Below, in pieces: positions 10,174 through 19,127 of a stretch of DNA of 64,000 nucleotides. The translations under genes and the position numbers were made by a program. The notes beneath the pieces are model-generated. The model did not search any database, was not told the origin of the DNA, and saw only the letters and a list, made by a program, of their open reading frames with translations. The number at the start of each line of letters is the position of its first letter. Within the stretch, counting starts at the first letter, position 1. The DNA comes from Novipirellula artificiosorum (GTDB lineage: Bacteria > Planctomycetota > Planctomycetia > Pirellulales > Pirellulaceae): contig NZ_SJPV01000011.1 of assembly GCF_007860135.1 (NCBI RefSeq), positions 167,875 to 231,874 of the forward strand, given 5' to 3'.

Positions 10174-10707
10174 ATTAGTAACGGACCACGAAACAAGCGG
10201 AACAAAGGCGAAGAAAATTCGCTCGGCGACTTGCTCGATCGCGTCGTCAAAATTAAACGTTGTGCGGCCGTGGTTAAAGGTGGTCGTCGGTTTAGTTTTG
10301 CTGCGATGGTGGTTGTCGGTGACGGCAACGGCAAAGTCGGCTGGGGCTATGGCAAAGCCAATGAGGTTCCACCGAGCGTCCAGAAAGCTCAAAAACAAGC
10401 CAGTCATAGCATGATCGACGTGCCCTTGGTCGAAGGCACGCTTCCGCACCAAGTGTGGGGGCGGTATGGAGCGGCCAAGGTGCTGTTGATTCCGGCAGGT
10501 GCGGGTACCGGTATCATTGCCGGACAAGCGGTTCGCGCCGTTTGCGAAGCCTGTGGCGTGCACGATATTTTGACCAAGTCGTACGGCACCAATAACCCGG
10601 TGACACTTGTCAAAGCAACCGTCGATGCATTGTCCAAGCTGAGGACACGCGAGCAAGTCGCGGCGCTTCGCGGACTCGAGGTCGAAGAGTTGACCGCTGC
10701 AAAGTAG
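10174..10707 (+). CDS. rpsE: 30S ribosomal protein S5, probable ATT start
   Basis: S5 takes part in decoding accuracy and 30S assembly. The core is unmistakable: [31 protein letters not shown] and [19 protein letters not shown]. The upstream in-frame stop is the TAA at 10156-10158, and between it and the S5 core there is no ATG or GTG. The only standard-type start is TTG at 10231, which would leave 158 residues and remove part of the conserved first helix. ATT at 10174, 7 nt after GAGGA, gives 177 residues and restores the expected length before VKGG. I therefore infer an AUU start; a sequencing error at this codon is the main alternative. Confidence 0.9.
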   Translation: MSNGPRNKRNKGEENSLGDLLDRVVKIKRCAAVVKGGRRFSFAAMVVVGDGNGKVGWGYGKANEVPPSVQKAQKQASHSMIDVPLVEGTLPHQVWGRYGAAKVLLIPAGAGTGIIAGQAVRAVCEACGVHDILTKSYGTNNPVTLVKATVDALSKLRTREQVAALRGLEVEELTAAK

Positions 10708-10773
10708 TTCAATTCGTACGATCCCAACCAAACATCACCATTCAATCTAAACGTATTTGATCCAGGTTTCGTT

Positions 10774-11283
10774 ATGAACCTTAACGACGTCCATCGCGGG
10801 ATAACCAAGCACCGCAAACGCAAACGCATCGGGCGTGGTCCCGGTAGCGGTACGGGTAAGACATCCGGCCGTGGTCACAAGGGGCACAAGAGCCGTAGTG
10901 GGTACAGTCGAAAACCCAACTTCCAAGGCGGTGCGATGCCGATGTTCCGGCGCGTTCCCAAGCGAGGCTTTAACAACAAATGGTCCGTCGACGTGTTCGC
11001 GGTCAACGTTGGCAAGTTGAACGAAGCATTCGATGACGGTGCCGAAGTGACCCTGCAAGAATTGGCGGCCAAGGACTTGGCAAAAGGTAGTTTTGATGAG
11101 GTGAAGATCCTCGGCGATGGCGAATTGACCAAGAAGCTGACCGTTTCGGCTCATCGATTCAGCAAGAGTGCCGAAGAGAAGATCACGGCTGCCGGAGGGA
11201 CGATCAATAAGTTGGCCCCAAAACGAGAGCCAGCCGAACGCGTTGCGGCGCTCAAGCAAGAACGCGAAGCTGCGAAAAAGTAG
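10774..11283 (+). CDS. rplO: 50S ribosomal protein L15
   Basis: L15 is a late 50S assembly protein. The 169-residue product has the usual Gly/Arg-rich N-terminal half ([19 protein letters not shown], then [12 protein letters not shown]) and the globular C-terminal domain, plus a Lys/Ala-rich tail. Only 66 bp separate it from rpsE, so rpmD (L30), which normally stands here, is absent. Confidence 0.95.
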   Translation: MNLNDVHRGITKHRKRKRIGRGPGSGTGKTSGRGHKGHKSRSGYSRKPNFQGGAMPMFRRVPKRGFNNKWSVDVFAVNVGKLNEAFDDGAEVTLQELAAKDLAKGSFDEVKILGDGELTKKLTVSAHRFSKSAEEKITAAGGTINKLAPKREPAERVAALKQEREAAKK

Positions 11284-11390
11284 CGTTTGCGTCGGACCAC
11301 CCGGTCCGATCGTTGACCGCCGCGGGTTGCGGCACCGCTCTTTTTCAATCGCGGTCTCCCCACAAGGAGCCGCACACGAGGCAACCGAGA

Positions 11391-11442
11391 GGGCCAACCG
11401 CCCGGCCGACTGCGAGTTGGCCGGGCGGTTGGCCCTTATTTA
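11391..11442 (+). terminator. Strong hairpin between rplO and secY
   Basis: A perfect 17-bp GC-rich stem (left arm 11391-11407, right arm 11419-11435) closes an 11-nt loop and is followed by TTATTTAT. This fits an intrinsic terminator or attenuator, although the T tract is imperfect. It would end or reduce transcription of the ribosomal operon before secY, which starts 190 bp later. Confidence 0.75.
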
Positions 11443-11631
11443 TGCCCCTGTCCCACTGGTGGCGCGGGTCGTTCAAATAAAATCATTTCCAGCCTTCGGA
11501 TTACCTACATTCCTATCGCCCAGAACCTGCACAAACGGTAAACTTCGCCTAGGAATCGGGTGTGTCGATCGACTCACCGGGTATCACATACCGGCATTTT
11601 ACGCCCTGCCAAACACGAGACAGTTTGACGT

Positions 11632-13032
11632 ATGTTTGAGAAACTACGAATCATTTTTTCGATTCCCGAACTTCGTAAGAAGGTACTTCTGACGATCGGC
11701 TTGTTGGCCGTTTATCGGATCGGTTTCCACATCCCGTTGCCGATGATCGCAACCAATATGGGCGATACGGTGGGCGGTGGAGCCGCCGACTTCTTTGAGA
11801 AGGTCAGCGTGTTTGCTGCCAGCGATCTACGGCAAGCGACCATTTTTGGTCTCGGCATCATGCCCTATATCTCGGCATCGATTATTTTCCAGCTTCTCGG
11901 CAGCGTCTACAAGCCGCTCGAGGAACTCAAGAAAGAAGGCGAAGCTGGACGCAAAAAACTCAACGAATACACCCGTTATTTGACCGTCTTCATTTGTGTG
12001 ATCCAGAGCTACATGTACTTGAAGTTCATGTTGATGGCGGGTGGCAGTACGGGCTACGGAAACATCAACCCCAACTTTTTGAATGCTGATGCAACCGGCT
12101 TGTTTTTCGGTTGGCAAATTGTCGCCGTCTTGGTGATGACCTGTGGTACGGTGTTCTTGATGTGGCTGGGTGAACAGATTGACGAATACGGGATCGGCAA
12201 TGGGATCAGCCTGCTGATCATGGCGGGGATCTTGGCTCGAATGCCTCAGGCGTTGTATGAGCTGATTCGAAACATGAAGACCGAGTTGACCGGGTTGAGC
12301 CGGGGGCAAGTCGGGATCGAAACCTTGATTCTGCTGGTCCTGCTTTTTGTAGGCGTCGTTTTTGGTGTCGTCTTCATTACGCTTGGTCAACGCAAGATAC
12401 CGACGCAATCGGCAAAGTTCACTCGAGGTCGCCGTGTCTATGGTGGGACTCGCCAACATTTGCCGCTTCGTATCAATCAAGCAGGGGTCATGCCGATCAT
12501 TTTCGCAAGTAGTTTGCTAATGATTCCCGGTGTGATGTTCGGTTTTCTGGCTGCTCGATTCGAAAGTGGAGGAACCCTGTTTAACTTCTTAAACCTATCC
12601 AGTTTGACGCTGAGCGATCAGTCCTCGTACATCTTTAACCTGCTGTACGTCGCCCTGATCTTCTTCTTCTGTTTCTTCTGGACAGCGATTACCTTCAACC
12701 CGAAGGAAATGTCAGACAACCTGCGAGATAGCGGAACGTTTATCCCTGGTTATCGGCCGGGCAAGCGAACGACGGACTACCTTGAAAAGGTGATGGTTCG
12801 AATCACCTATGTCGGAGCCGCGTTCTTGTCGATCGTCGCGATTGTTCCGACCATCGTTTACGGATCGCTTGGTGTCCCCTATTCGATCGCCGGTTTTTAC
12901 GGTGGGACAGGCTTGCTGATTGCCGTCAGCGTGGCCTTTGACCTCGTACAAAAGATCGACTCGCATCTCGTCATGCGAAACTATCGTGGCTTGCTCGAAG
13001 GTGCGGGTGGCGGAGTCACGCCGGTCGTATAG
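11632..13032 (+). CDS. secY: Preprotein translocase subunit SecY
   Basis: SecY is the channel of the Sec translocase in the inner membrane. The 466-residue protein starts MFEKLRIIFSIPELRKKVL and has about ten hydrophobic segments. Family blocks include GIMPYISASIIFQLL, the cytoplasmic loop GQRKIPTQSAKFTRGRRVYG, and the LRDSGTFIPGYRPGKRTTDY loop. It is separated from rplO by 348 bp that contain a terminator-like hairpin, so it may have its own promoter. No adk, map, infA or rpmJ follows it. Confidence 0.97.
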   Translation: MFEKLRIIFSIPELRKKVLLTIGLLAVYRIGFHIPLPMIATNMGDTVGGGAADFFEKVSVFAASDLRQATIFGLGIMPYISASIIFQLLGSVYKPLEELKKEGEAGRKKLNEYTRYLTVFICVIQSYMYLKFMLMAGGSTGYGNINPNFLNADATGLFFGWQIVAVLVMTCGTVFLMWLGEQIDEYGIGNGISLLIMAGILARMPQALYELIRNMKTELTGLSRGQVGIETLILLVLLFVGVVFGVVFITLGQRKIPTQSAKFTRGRRVYGGTRQHLPLRINQAGVMPIIFASSLLMIPGVMFGFLAARFESGGTLFNFLNLSSLTLSDQSSYIFNLLYVALIFFFCFFWTAITFNPKEMSDNLRDSGTFIPGYRPGKRTTDYLEKVMVRITYVGAAFLSIVAIVPTIVYGSLGVPYSIAGFYGGTGLLIAVSVAFDLVQKIDSHLVMRNYRGLLEGAGGGVTPVV

Positions 13033-14227
13033 CTCCCCATCGCTTGGCTGGCCTGATGAATCGATGTTAAGACGTATCGAAACGTTGGCCGCGCGTTCTG
13101 GGCCCTTCTCCTCGCTGCGCTCGACCCCTTCCGCTGCGCTGCTCGTTGTACCGCGCATCTCGGGTGGTGTCTAATACATGTGCGGGGTAGGTGACGAGAT
13201 TTCGCTCTGGACTTTCGACAAACCGCTGCGAATGATTGTTGCCTTGCGGTTCGCGCTGGTGCTGCGAACATGGGAAAGCCTGTTGCACGGAGGTGCGGTT
13301 CATGGGTGCGGTGGCTCTCGGACTCCTCGGTCAAAAAACCGGCTCATCCGACCGAAGCGCGCGGAACCCAGACTCAAGGTTTTTTGGAGGTATGGCTCCG
13401 GTGTCCAATGATCTCTTAGAAAAGAGTCCCCGACGGTCGGTCGTCCGCAGGGAACCGGTAGCACCCTTGGCGCACCGTCGACCGGGATATCCCTTGTCAA
13501 GTTGCAACTCTGCAGAGCTCGACTCCGTTTCTACCGGCAACTGCACGATAACAAGTGAAAATAGCTCCTGCCAGCAATGATGGGACACCGGAGAGATGCC
13601 TCGAAAACCTCCTGCGCACGCTTCCGCCGGATGAGCCAAAAAACCTAGGTGCGCAACAGCCTCAGCAAGCTTACACCTTCGCAAAAATCGGACAAGCGAC
13701 GCAGTCCCCCCATCTCCGAGGTCGTGCAGTTTTTAAGTTGTGACTGCTGAAGTGTTTAGGTATCCAACCACCCCTGCCCGCGCAGCGGGAGGGGTCGAGC
13801 GCAGCGAGGGGGAGGGCCGGTATAGAAACAGTGCTGGAATTTCATGTTGTCATCGCAGCCCGTTTTCCCTCTCCCTCGCTTAGGCTCGACCTCTCCCAGA
13901 GGGAGAGGTAAATCTTGTAAGTCTTATTCAATCAACAACTTAAAAACTGCACGACCTCCAAGCGGGAGGGGTGGTTTGCCTCGCCCTTTGGGAGAGGGTT
14001 TCTTGGGACCCAAAATGGGTTGCTCCCTACGACCCCTTTCGAATCGGTGATACTTCCCATCGGTCTCCAAACCCCCACCGATTCGTCAGGTCACCGCTTG
14101 GCCGTGAAGGTGAAGGGTCCTACGCCCTCTTGTTGACCTCCGAGTTCAGGATGAGGGCGTTTTTCGTTGCTGACACGTTTTTCGCAATTGCCTACGCTAT
14201 AGTGATCGAGGTAAGCTTTCGCGGAAG
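13033..14227. other. 1.2-kb intergenic region after secY
   Basis: I find no convincing gene in this stretch; the open frames lack conserved sequence and ribosome sites. It contains the second copy of the 195-bp repeat. A perfect 10-bp inverted repeat, CGAATCGGTG at 14040-14049 and CACCGATTCG at 14076-14085, lies in its last part. Its right end must hold the promoter of the cardiolipin synthase gene. Confidence 0.6.
13764..13958 (+). repeat. 195-bp dispersed repeat, copy 2
   Basis: Nearly identical to the copy at 128-322, in the same orientation, with about five substitutions. It includes the same pairing G-rich and C-rich arms. The two copies lie on either side of the ribosomal cluster, 13.6 kb apart, so homologous recombination between them could in principle delete or duplicate it. 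Confidence 0.85.
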
Positions 14228-15721
14228 GTGGCGAACGAGTTGATGGAAACCGTGCTTGATTTTTTCCGAAACTGGTCAACGCTCACGACGCTTTCGGTCG
14301 TTGTCTTGGCGATCCAGGTTTTGGCGATCTGGTCGGCTTTTCATGCTCTACGATACGTTCGTACCTCTCAAGCGGTCGTGGCCTGGGTGGTGGCCTTGAT
14401 CACCTTGCCGTTCTTGGCACTGCCACTCTACTGGGTTTTTGCGCGACATCGTTTTGAAGGGTATCGCGAAGCGATCCGCGACACCGGTGAGCGACATCTG
14501 ATGTCAGTGAAAGCCATCCGTCGCGAATTGCTAACGCCGACGGATACGCAGTCGACGAAGCTCGATTCGCCACTTGAGCATGTTGCGGATGTCTTGGACA
14601 CGCCGATATCGCACGGCAATCAGTTTCAATTGATCGTCAATGGCGATGCCTTTTTCGACGAGGTGGACTCGCAGATCCGCACTGCGCAGCGCTACATCTA
14701 TGCTGCTTTCTATATCATCCGCGATGATGAAGTGGGTAACCGTTTTGCGGACGCATTGATTGAGCGTGCCGAAGCGGGAGTGGCCGTGCGTTTGTTGTAC
14801 GACGAGGTTGGTTGTTTGCGGTTGTCAAAGCACTACCTTGCTCGGCTGAGCCGGGCGGGGGTCGATGTGCGAGCGTTCAACACGCGTCAAGGTTTCGTGA
14901 ACCGCTTTCAAATCAATTTTCGAAATCATCGAAAAATGTTGGTCATTGATGGTCTTCGGGCGATTGTCGGTGGTTTGAACGTTGGCAATGAGTATGTGGG
15001 GAAAGCCAGCTGGATTTCTGATTGGCGTGACACGGCGGTTCTGGTCCGAGGCAGAGTCGCTCGCAAGGTCCAAGCGGTCTTCGCCGGTGACTACTACTGG
15101 GCCGCTCGCTGTGATCTGCCAGAAGCCGATTGGAGTGAGGATCTGGATGCCGGCGATTCCGCGACCTGCTCAACTGGACTGGCAGCCGTTTGTGCAACGG
15201 GCCCGGCCGATTTGCGGCCGCGAGCGACGATGATGTTCTCCGCAGCGATCGGTGCGGCTCGTCAGCGTGTTTGGATCGCGACTCCGTACCTTGTGCCAGA
15301 TGATGCGTCGATGGTTGCACTTTCGATGGCAATCGCACGTGGTGTGGACGTCCGGATCCTGATCCCGTCGGTCGCGGATCAATGGCCGGTCTATCTGGCG
15401 GGGTTCTACTATGAGCGCGAACTGGCGGAAGTTGGCATTCCCGTTTATCGCTACAAAGAAGGGTTGATGCACCAGAAATGCATGCTCATCGACGACGCTT
15501 TGGTCTTGGTGGGCTCAACGAACTTGGATAACCGATCGTTGTACTTGAACTTTGAGCTAATGTTGGCGATTCAAGATCCAGAGTTCATTAATGAATTTCG
15601 AACCATGTTGGAAAACGACTTTGCGGAGTCGACCCATACCAACGGTTCGGGGAAACCACTGCGTCCTTGGCTCTCGCGGGTCGGCACCGCGATTGCCAGG
15701 TTGTTCAGCCCCGTACTCTAA
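14228..15721 (+). CDS. cls: Cardiolipin synthase, PLD family
   Basis: Predicted to join two phosphatidylglycerol molecules into cardiolipin at the inner membrane. The 497-residue protein has two N-terminal membrane segments (about 17-40 and 49-70) and two HxKxxxxD phospholipase D motifs: HRKMLVID near residue 234 and HQKCMLID near residue 416, each followed by the usual GG.N or GSTN.DNRS block. The start is GTG; ATG at 14243 is a plausible alternative five codons in. Monocistronic, convergent with serS, whose stop lies 8 bp away. Confidence 0.9.
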   Translation: MANELMETVLDFFRNWSTLTTLSVVVLAIQVLAIWSAFHALRYVRTSQAVVAWVVALITLPFLALPLYWVFARHRFEGYREAIRDTGERHLMSVKAIRRELLTPTDTQSTKLDSPLEHVADVLDTPISHGNQFQLIVNGDAFFDEVDSQIRTAQRYIYAAFYIIRDDEVGNRFADALIERAEAGVAVRLLYDEVGCLRLSKHYLARLSRAGVDVRAFNTRQGFVNRFQINFRNHRKMLVIDGLRAIVGGLNVGNEYVGKASWISDWRDTAVLVRGRVARKVQAVFAGDYYWAARCDLPEADWSEDLDAGDSATCSTGLAAVCATGPADLRPRATMMFSAAIGAARQRVWIATPYLVPDDASMVALSMAIARGVDVRILIPSVADQWPVYLAGFYYERELAEVGIPVYRYKEGLMHQKCMLIDDALVLVGSTNLDNRSLYLNFELMLAIQDPEFINEFRTMLENDFAESTHTNGSGKPLRPWLSRVGTAIARLFSPVL

Positions 15722-15728
15722 AGCCTGA

Positions 15729-17006
15729 TTATGCCTTGAGCGAATCGCATCCGACCCAGGGACGCAAGACGTTCGGGATATTGATCGAACCGTCGGCTTG
15801 TTGCTGGTTTTCTAGGATCGCGATCATGGCCCGACCGGTTGCGACCGCCGTTCCATTGAGCGTATGGACAAACTCTGTTCCTTTTTGTCCGGGGCGTTTA
15901 AATCGGACATTCAAGCGACGCGCTTGGTAATCGGTGCAATTGCTCGTGCTGGTGACTTCGCCCCACTCACCCCCCTCACCGCGGCCCGGCATCCATGCTT
16001 CCAGATCGTATTTGCGGTACGCTGGGCCACCGAGATCTCCGCTGGCCGTATCGATCACACGGTAGGGAACCTCCAGAGCATCGAAGAGCTCGCATTCCAG
16101 CTGTCGCATTTCTTCGTGAAGGCTGTCGCTTTGGTCGGGTGCAGCAAAGGCAAACATCTCGACCTTGGTGAATTGATGGACGCGATACAAGCCTTTTGAA
16201 GCCCGTCCGGCCGCCCCGGCCTCGGTGCGGAAACAATGACTTAGGCCACATAGCCGAAGTGGCAAGGTTTCGACATCGAGGGTCTGCCCGGACATCATCC
16301 CACCGAGTGGTATTTCGGCGGTTGCAACCAAGTTCAACTCGGTGTTCTCGATGCTGTAGATTTGAGTTTCCGGACCCCGAGGATTGAACCCGGTTCCCTG
16401 CAGCACGCTGGTCAGGGCCAAGTCAGGCGTCGTGACGGGCGTGAAGCCGCGGTCGGCGAGAAACTGGATCGCAAACTGCTGTAGCGCCAAATCGATTCGG
16501 ACTGCGGCGTTTCGCAAGAAATAGAAGCCGGCCCCGGCCACCCGAGCGCCCGATTCAAAATCGAACAAATCGTGCTTTTCACCGATTTTCAAGTGATCGA
16601 GAGGTTGGAAGTCAAAGCGAGGCTTCGGCGTTTTTCCGAGCGACAACTCGTTGGCGTCTTCCTCACCACCGGTTGGTGCGTCGGGATGCGTCAGGTTGGG
16701 GATCACGGTTTGAAGCTCGATCACTTGAGCCTCCAACTCGTCTTGCTCCCGCTGGGCTGCGTCCTTTTGATCACGCAGCTCTCGTCCTTTCTCGATCCAT
16801 TGCTGGCGTTCCGCAGCATCCTTGGCGGGGCCGATCTTCTTGCTGACCTCGTTGGCTTGGCGATTCAGATCTTGAGTGAGCTGCAGCTTCGCAAGCCGCT
16901 GTTCTTCGAGCGAGACGATTTTTTCGATGTCGCAATCGACACCTCGGCGACGGCAATTTTCGGCAACCGCTTCTGCGTTTTGAATAATGTATTTTCGGTC
17001 GAGCAT
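15729..17006 (-). CDS. serS: Seryl-tRNA synthetase
   Basis: Charges tRNA-Ser with serine (class II synthetase). The 425-residue length is normal. The N-terminal 110 residues form the tRNA-binding coiled coil (QEQRLAKLQLTQDLNRQANE region), and the catalytic domain shows motif 2 (FRTEAGAAGRASKGLYRVHQ) and motif 3 (NGTAVATGRAMIAILENQQ), with the EVTSTSNCTDYQARR block. It begins 2 nt after the stop of the upstream M20 peptidase gene, so the two are likely co-transcribed. Confidence 0.97.
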   Translation of the reverse strand: MLDRKYIIQNAEAVAENCRRRGVDCDIEKIVSLEEQRLAKLQLTQDLNRQANEVSKKIGPAKDAAERQQWIEKGRELRDQKDAAQREQDELEAQVIELQTVIPNLTHPDAPTGGEEDANELSLGKTPKPRFDFQPLDHLKIGEKHDLFDFESGARVAGAGFYFLRNAAVRIDLALQQFAIQFLADRGFTPVTTPDLALTSVLQGTGFNPRGPETQIYSIENTELNLVATAEIPLGGMMSGQTLDVETLPLRLCGLSHCFRTEAGAAGRASKGLYRVHQFTKVEMFAFAAPDQSDSLHEEMRQLECELFDALEVPYRVIDTASGDLGGPAYRKYDLEAWMPGRGEGGEWGEVTSTSNCTDYQARRLNVRFKRPGQKGTEFVHTLNGTAVATGRAMIAILENQQQADGSINIPNVLRPWVGCDSLKA

Positions 17007-17008
17007 GT

Positions 17009-18388
17009 TTACGCTTGGTTTAGCTTTCCTAGTTCAGCCCAAAGCATCGCGGACGCTTTGATGCCACGGTAGTAGTCTTGGACGCAAAATTTTTCATTCG
17101 GGCTGTGCGTGTTGTCGTCGGACAATCCCCAACCAAGGAGCAGGCAGTCGCACTGGAGGACGTCTTGAAAACGTATCACGATGGGGATCGAGCCACCTTC
17201 ACGAATCATGACGGGGGCCGTGCCGAAGGCAGACTCAATCGCACGAGCCGCCGCTTTGGCATATCGGCTTTCGGGGTCCGCTGCCATGCCGGGGGCACCG
17301 TGATCGGGTTTTAAGCTCGCACGCACTCCGACGGCAAGGTGCTTCTCGATGTGTCGCTCGAGCGACTCGGTGAGCTTTTTCGGATCTTGATGGGGGACCA
17401 ATCGGAAGCTGATCTTGGCCGAGGCGGTTGCGGGAATGATCGTTTTGACTCCCTCGCCTTGATGGCCTGAGGTGAGACCATTGATGTCGAAGGTCGGACG
17501 TCCCCACCGTCGTTCGTCGGTCGTGAACCCCGCTTCGCCAAACAACGCATCGACGCCGACTTCCTTGGCGAACTGCTTGTCGGATTGAGGTAACTTGGCC
17601 CAGGCCGCGCGTTCTGCATCGCTCAGTGGGGCAACGTCGTCATAGTAGCCATCGATTTGAATTCGCCCGCCGTCATCGACCATCGACGACAGCAAATGAC
17701 ACAGTGCGATGGCCGGGTTCATCACGGCACCCCCAAACGAACCACTGTGCAGGTCCTGAGTGGGGCCCTGGATTTTTAACTCGTAGGTTGCAATGCCTCG
17801 CAGCCCGTAAGTGATGGCTGGCTGGTTTTTGGCATACTGGCTGCTATCGCTGATCACGACGCAATCGCAGGCCAAACGCTCACGTAGGCTGGGCATCATC
17901 CGTTCCAAATTCCCGCTGCCGACCTCCTCTTCGCCTTCGATCAGAAATTTGATTTGTAGCGGCAGCGGTTGCCCGGTCGCCATCCAATCGCAGACACTTT
18001 GGATGTGTGTCAGAACTTGGCCCTTGTCGTCGGTCGCGCCACGGGCGTACAGATTCCCGTCACGAATCGTCGGTTCGAAGGCTCCTGAAACCCAGTCCTC
18101 CAACGGTTCGGCCGGCTGAACATCATAGTGTCCATAAACGAGCGCGATCGGAGCCCCAGAAATCGCGGGGGTTTCAGCAAGCACCAGAGGATGGCCATCA
18201 GTGCACATGGTTTCAGTAGCAAGGCCCGACGCTTGCAGCTTGTCGGCGACCCAGCGGGCGGCGGCGGCGGTCTCGGTTTTTCGCGTCGAATCGCTGCTAA
18301 CACTAGGGATTTTCAACCACTCAATCAACTCAGCCAGGTGACGATCTTGGGCCGAGTCTAAAGCGTCTAAGATGTTAGAAGATGTCAT
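17009..18388 (-). CDS. M20 family metallopeptidase (dipeptidase)
   Basis: A probable cytosolic zinc peptidase of the M20/M28 group, acting on dipeptides or related amides. The 459-residue protein has the metal and catalytic motifs: GHYDVQP (H87, D89), the ARGATDDKGQ segment with a metal-ligand Asp, and EGEEEVGSGN (catalytic and metal Glu at about 153-154). A dimerisation domain follows in the middle third (GPTQDLHSGSFGG). No signal peptide. It lies directly upstream of serS. Substrate cannot be set from sequence. Confidence 0.9.
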   Translation of the reverse strand: MTSSNILDALDSAQDRHLAELIEWLKIPSVSSDSTRKTETAAAARWVADKLQASGLATETMCTDGHPLVLAETPAISGAPIALVYGHYDVQPAEPLEDWVSGAFEPTIRDGNLYARGATDDKGQVLTHIQSVCDWMATGQPLPLQIKFLIEGEEEVGSGNLERMMPSLRERLACDCVVISDSSQYAKNQPAITYGLRGIATYELKIQGPTQDLHSGSFGGAVMNPAIALCHLLSSMVDDGGRIQIDGYYDDVAPLSDAERAAWAKLPQSDKQFAKEVGVDALFGEAGFTTDERRWGRPTFDINGLTSGHQGEGVKTIIPATASAKISFRLVPHQDPKKLTESLERHIEKHLAVGVRASLKPDHGAPGMAADPESRYAKAAARAIESAFGTAPVMIREGGSIPIVIRFQDVLQCDCLLLGWGLSDDNTHSPNEKFCVQDYYRGIKASAMLWAELGKLNQA

Positions 18389-18514
18389 TCGTCCGGATTG
18401 GGTTGATTTGGAAGGCGTCGGATGCCGGTAAAGGTTACCATAGAAGGGCCGATTCTGGCGGTATCAGGGTTAAAAACCTGATATTCAGCCCTGCCGATCG
18501 GAACCCGCGTGCGC

Positions 18515-18520
18515 TACAAT
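18515..18520 (+). promoter_or_regulatory. Possible -10 box of clpS
   Basis: TACAAT at 18515-18520 resembles a sigma-70 -10 element and lies about 125 bp before the clpS start. I see no good -35 match at 16-18 bp. The 258-bp gap upstream of clpS, divergent from the M20 peptidase gene, contains no gene. Confidence 0.3.
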
Positions 18521-18646
18521 ATAGGCTGAGTCGTTAAAGACGAAAACGTCCTTCCCTCTTATCCAAAGGTTGCCGCCGTTTCTGCCCAATTGGAATCGGT
18601 CCCAACCAAGACAATTCTATTTAGTTTTCAAGGAGTATGGTCAGCA

Positions 18647-19015
18647 ATGGCAGATCATCAAGCAGCAGTCGCTGAGCCGGAAATTACCGAACCCCAAGTG
18701 GCTCGTCCGAAGTACGCGAGTGAACAAAAGCAGGAAACCAAGAAGCAGCCTCGTTACAGCGTGCTTCTGTGGGACGACGCCGACCACAGCTACGATTATG
18801 TGGTGCTGATGATGAAGAGTCTGTTCCGCCATCCCATCGAGACCGGTTTCCAAATCGCCAAGGAAGTGGATGCCTCGGGTAAGGCGGTTTGTTTGACGAC
18901 GACGTTGGAGCACGCGGAACTTAAGAGAGACCAAATTCACGCTTTTGGAAAAGACGAATTGATCGCGCGTTGCAAGGGCAGCATGTCGGCGACGATCGAA
19001 CCCGTCAACGAGTAG
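18647..19015 (+). CDS. clpS: ClpS-like protease adaptor, divergent
   Basis: ClpS delivers N-degron substrates to ClpA/ClpC. I start at MADHQAAV, 11 nt after AAGGAG, giving 122 residues; a frame open from 18590 has no ribosome site. The ClpS fold is recognisable in residues 40-122 (YSVLLWDDADHSYDYVV, GKAVCLTTTLEHAELKRDQI). The canonical LxNDD at the start of the pocket is LLWDD here, and the VHxxGKA histidine is replaced (VDASGKA). These positions contact the alpha-amino group of the degron in E. coli ClpS, so specificity may differ. The acidic N-terminal 40 residues are an extension. No Clp ATPase gene is nearby. Confidence 0.85.
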   Translation: MADHQAAVAEPEITEPQVARPKYASEQKQETKKQPRYSVLLWDDADHSYDYVVLMMKSLFRHPIETGFQIAKEVDASGKAVCLTTTLEHAELKRDQIHAFGKDELIARCKGSMSATIEPVNE

Positions 19016-19127
19016 TCTTTTTTCCTCGCGGCAGGTCCGACGTCTGCTGACCGCCGTGCCCAACGTGCCCGCGTTTCTTCCCAGCCCTGTGCGGTTTTTG
19101 TCACAGGGCGACCCAAATGATTGTTGA

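Noticed and set aside
10231-10707. rpsE starting at TTG 10231
   Set aside because: This would remove part of the conserved first helix and has no Shine-Dalgarno site, while ATT at 10174 has GAGGA at 7 nt.
13067-13684. Several open frames after secY on both strands (up to 117 codons)
   Set aside because: They overlap each other, lack ribosome sites and conserved motifs, and lie in a repeat-bearing intergenic region.
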